NCBI RefSeq assembly: GCF_027859255.1
Contig: NZ_JAQHXR010000002.1
Span: forward strand, 1 to 64,000
DNA from: Helicobacter ibis
GTDB lineage: Bacteria > Campylobacterota > Campylobacteria > Campylobacterales > Helicobacteraceae
Length of the DNA: 64,000 bases
Direction of reading: 5' to 3'
The position numbers and the translations under genes are program-made. Within the stretch, counting starts at the first letter, position 1; every line of letters starts with the position of its first letter. The notes beneath the pieces were generated by a model. It was not told the DNA's origin. It did no database searches and saw only the letters and a list, made by a program, of their open reading frames with translations. Positions 63,476 through 64,000 of the stretch are shown here, one piece after another.

Positions 63476-64000
63476 AAATTATTCTATTTTCATTAGCGTT
63501 CTTGCTCTTTAGTGCTTGTAGCACTAAAGATATAACTCTTCCACCACAAGATATAAATCTTTACACGCAAGAATCTTTACTAATTAATACTAAGAATTTA
63601 AAAGATTCATACCTAGAGAGCTTCTTTGCACCATTTAAAATAAAAGAAAACACAAAAACAAAGCATATCGCTTGGGCGTTAGATATGGCATATAGCACAC
63701 AAGGCTATGGAGAAAATCTCTTGCCACTCAAAAAAGAAGAAATACAACTGCTAGAATCTGAAGCAAACTACAATAACTTTCCAAACTCAAAGCTAAAATA
63801 CGCCATAGTAGCACACTCGAGCAACCTAAGAGCACTGCCAACTAATAAGCCGTTTTTCAAAAATCCAAATAAAGCAGGAGAGGGATTCCCATTTGATTAC
63901 TTCCAAAACTCATATATCTATGCAAATACTCCAATAATAATTAAACATTATTCACAAAGCAAAGCATGGGCATTTGTTGAAAGTGGCTTTGTAAGTGGCT
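63466..64000 (+). CDS. Lipoprotein with SH3-like domain, probable C40-type peptidase (truncated by window edge)
   Basis: The ATG at 63466 is inside the ArsC-like gene. The first 178 codons show a lipoprotein signal (LLFSAC, Cys18), then a conserved domain with AWALDMAYSTQGYGENLLPLKKEEIQ and an SH3-like segment with IVAHSSNLRALPTNKPFF and FPFDYFQNSYIYANTPIIIKHYS. In this phylum such SH3 lipoproteins often continue into an NlpC/P60 peptidase domain, which would lie beyond the window. The peptidase part is inferred, not seen. Confidence 0.75.
   Translation, partial: MALKIILFSLAFLLFSACSTKDITLPPQDINLYTQESLLINTKNLKDSYLESFFAPFKIKENTKTKHIAWALDMAYSTQGYGENLLPLKKEEIQLLESEANYNNFPNSKLKYAIVAHSSNLRALPTNKPFFKNPNKAGEGFPFDYFQNSYIYANTPIIIKHYSQSKAWAFVESGFVSG

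Overview
The window is a gene-dense, AT-rich stretch of a bacterial chromosome, most likely a Helicobacter or close relative (Campylobacterota, the former epsilonproteobacteria). Evidence seen in the sequence: a XerH-type single-chain recombinase, a Campylobacter-type major outer membrane protein, flaG-fliD-fliS and fliK-flgD-flgE blocks with sigma-54/sigma-28-like promoters, a UPF0323 lipoprotein next to a glutathionylspermidine-synthase-like gene, a PEB4-type isomerase-fba-efp block, NrfHA of Campylobacter type, and a PycB-type carboxylase subunit. I cannot name the species from sequence alone. No tRNA, rRNA, CRISPR array, insertion sequence or prophage was recognised. No stretch above 300 bases is without a gene once two very small genes (38238-38327 and 40295-40420) are included.

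Layout. 1-2.8 kb: 5' part of a chemoreceptor, RNase P RNA, hypE. 2.8-4.9 kb: ankyrin protein plus catalase. 4.9-15.7 kb: flagellar filament-cap and hook block (flaG, fliD, fliS, a FliT-position gene; then on the other strand fliK, flgD, flgE), with a DUF2156 gene and xerH between them. 15.7-21.3 kb: typA, nrdA, PIN-PhoH ATPase. 21.3-33.2 kb, minus strand: helicase, hypD, alaS, a putative metalloprotease, two unknown genes, pycB, xseA and a phytase-like secreted esterase. 33.3-40.4 kb: LysR regulator, an operon of a diverged uracil-DNA-glycosylase-like protein, a periplasmic protein and a YgjP-like metalloprotein, then a two-EF-hand protein under a sigma-54-like promoter followed by a 29-residue membrane microprotein, then the UPF0323/GspS-like pair and a Cys-rich microprotein. 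40.5-44.6 kb: porin, thiC, mrp. 44.7-52.9 kb: a tightly packed ten-gene minus-strand run (PEB4-like isomerase, fba, efp, DJ-1, mltC-like, bpt, psd, nadA, nadC, thiL). 53.0-54.4 kb: a decaying O-acetylation locus with a G10 tract and an A14 tract. 54.5-56.9 kb: nrfHA for nitrite ammonification. 57-64 kb: TRIC-like channel, HD protein, DUF411 protein, sppA-purU-EamA, azlCD, ArsC-like protein, and the start of a lipoprotein.

How it fits together: the cluster serves motility (chemoreceptor, hook, cap, hook-length control), microaerobic/anaerobic respiration (hydrogenase maturation by HypE and HypD, nitrite reduction by NrfHA), oxidative defence (KatA with an ankyrin partner), cofactor synthesis (ThiC, ThiL, NadA, NadC, with Mrp as a possible Fe-S carrier), and envelope maintenance. 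The most unusual items are the sigma-54-linked EF-hand protein with its downstream microprotein and SD-abutting hairpin, the three carbohydrate-binding-module-like repeats inside FlgE, the slippage-prone, degraded O-acetylation locus, and the Cys-rich membrane microprotein.
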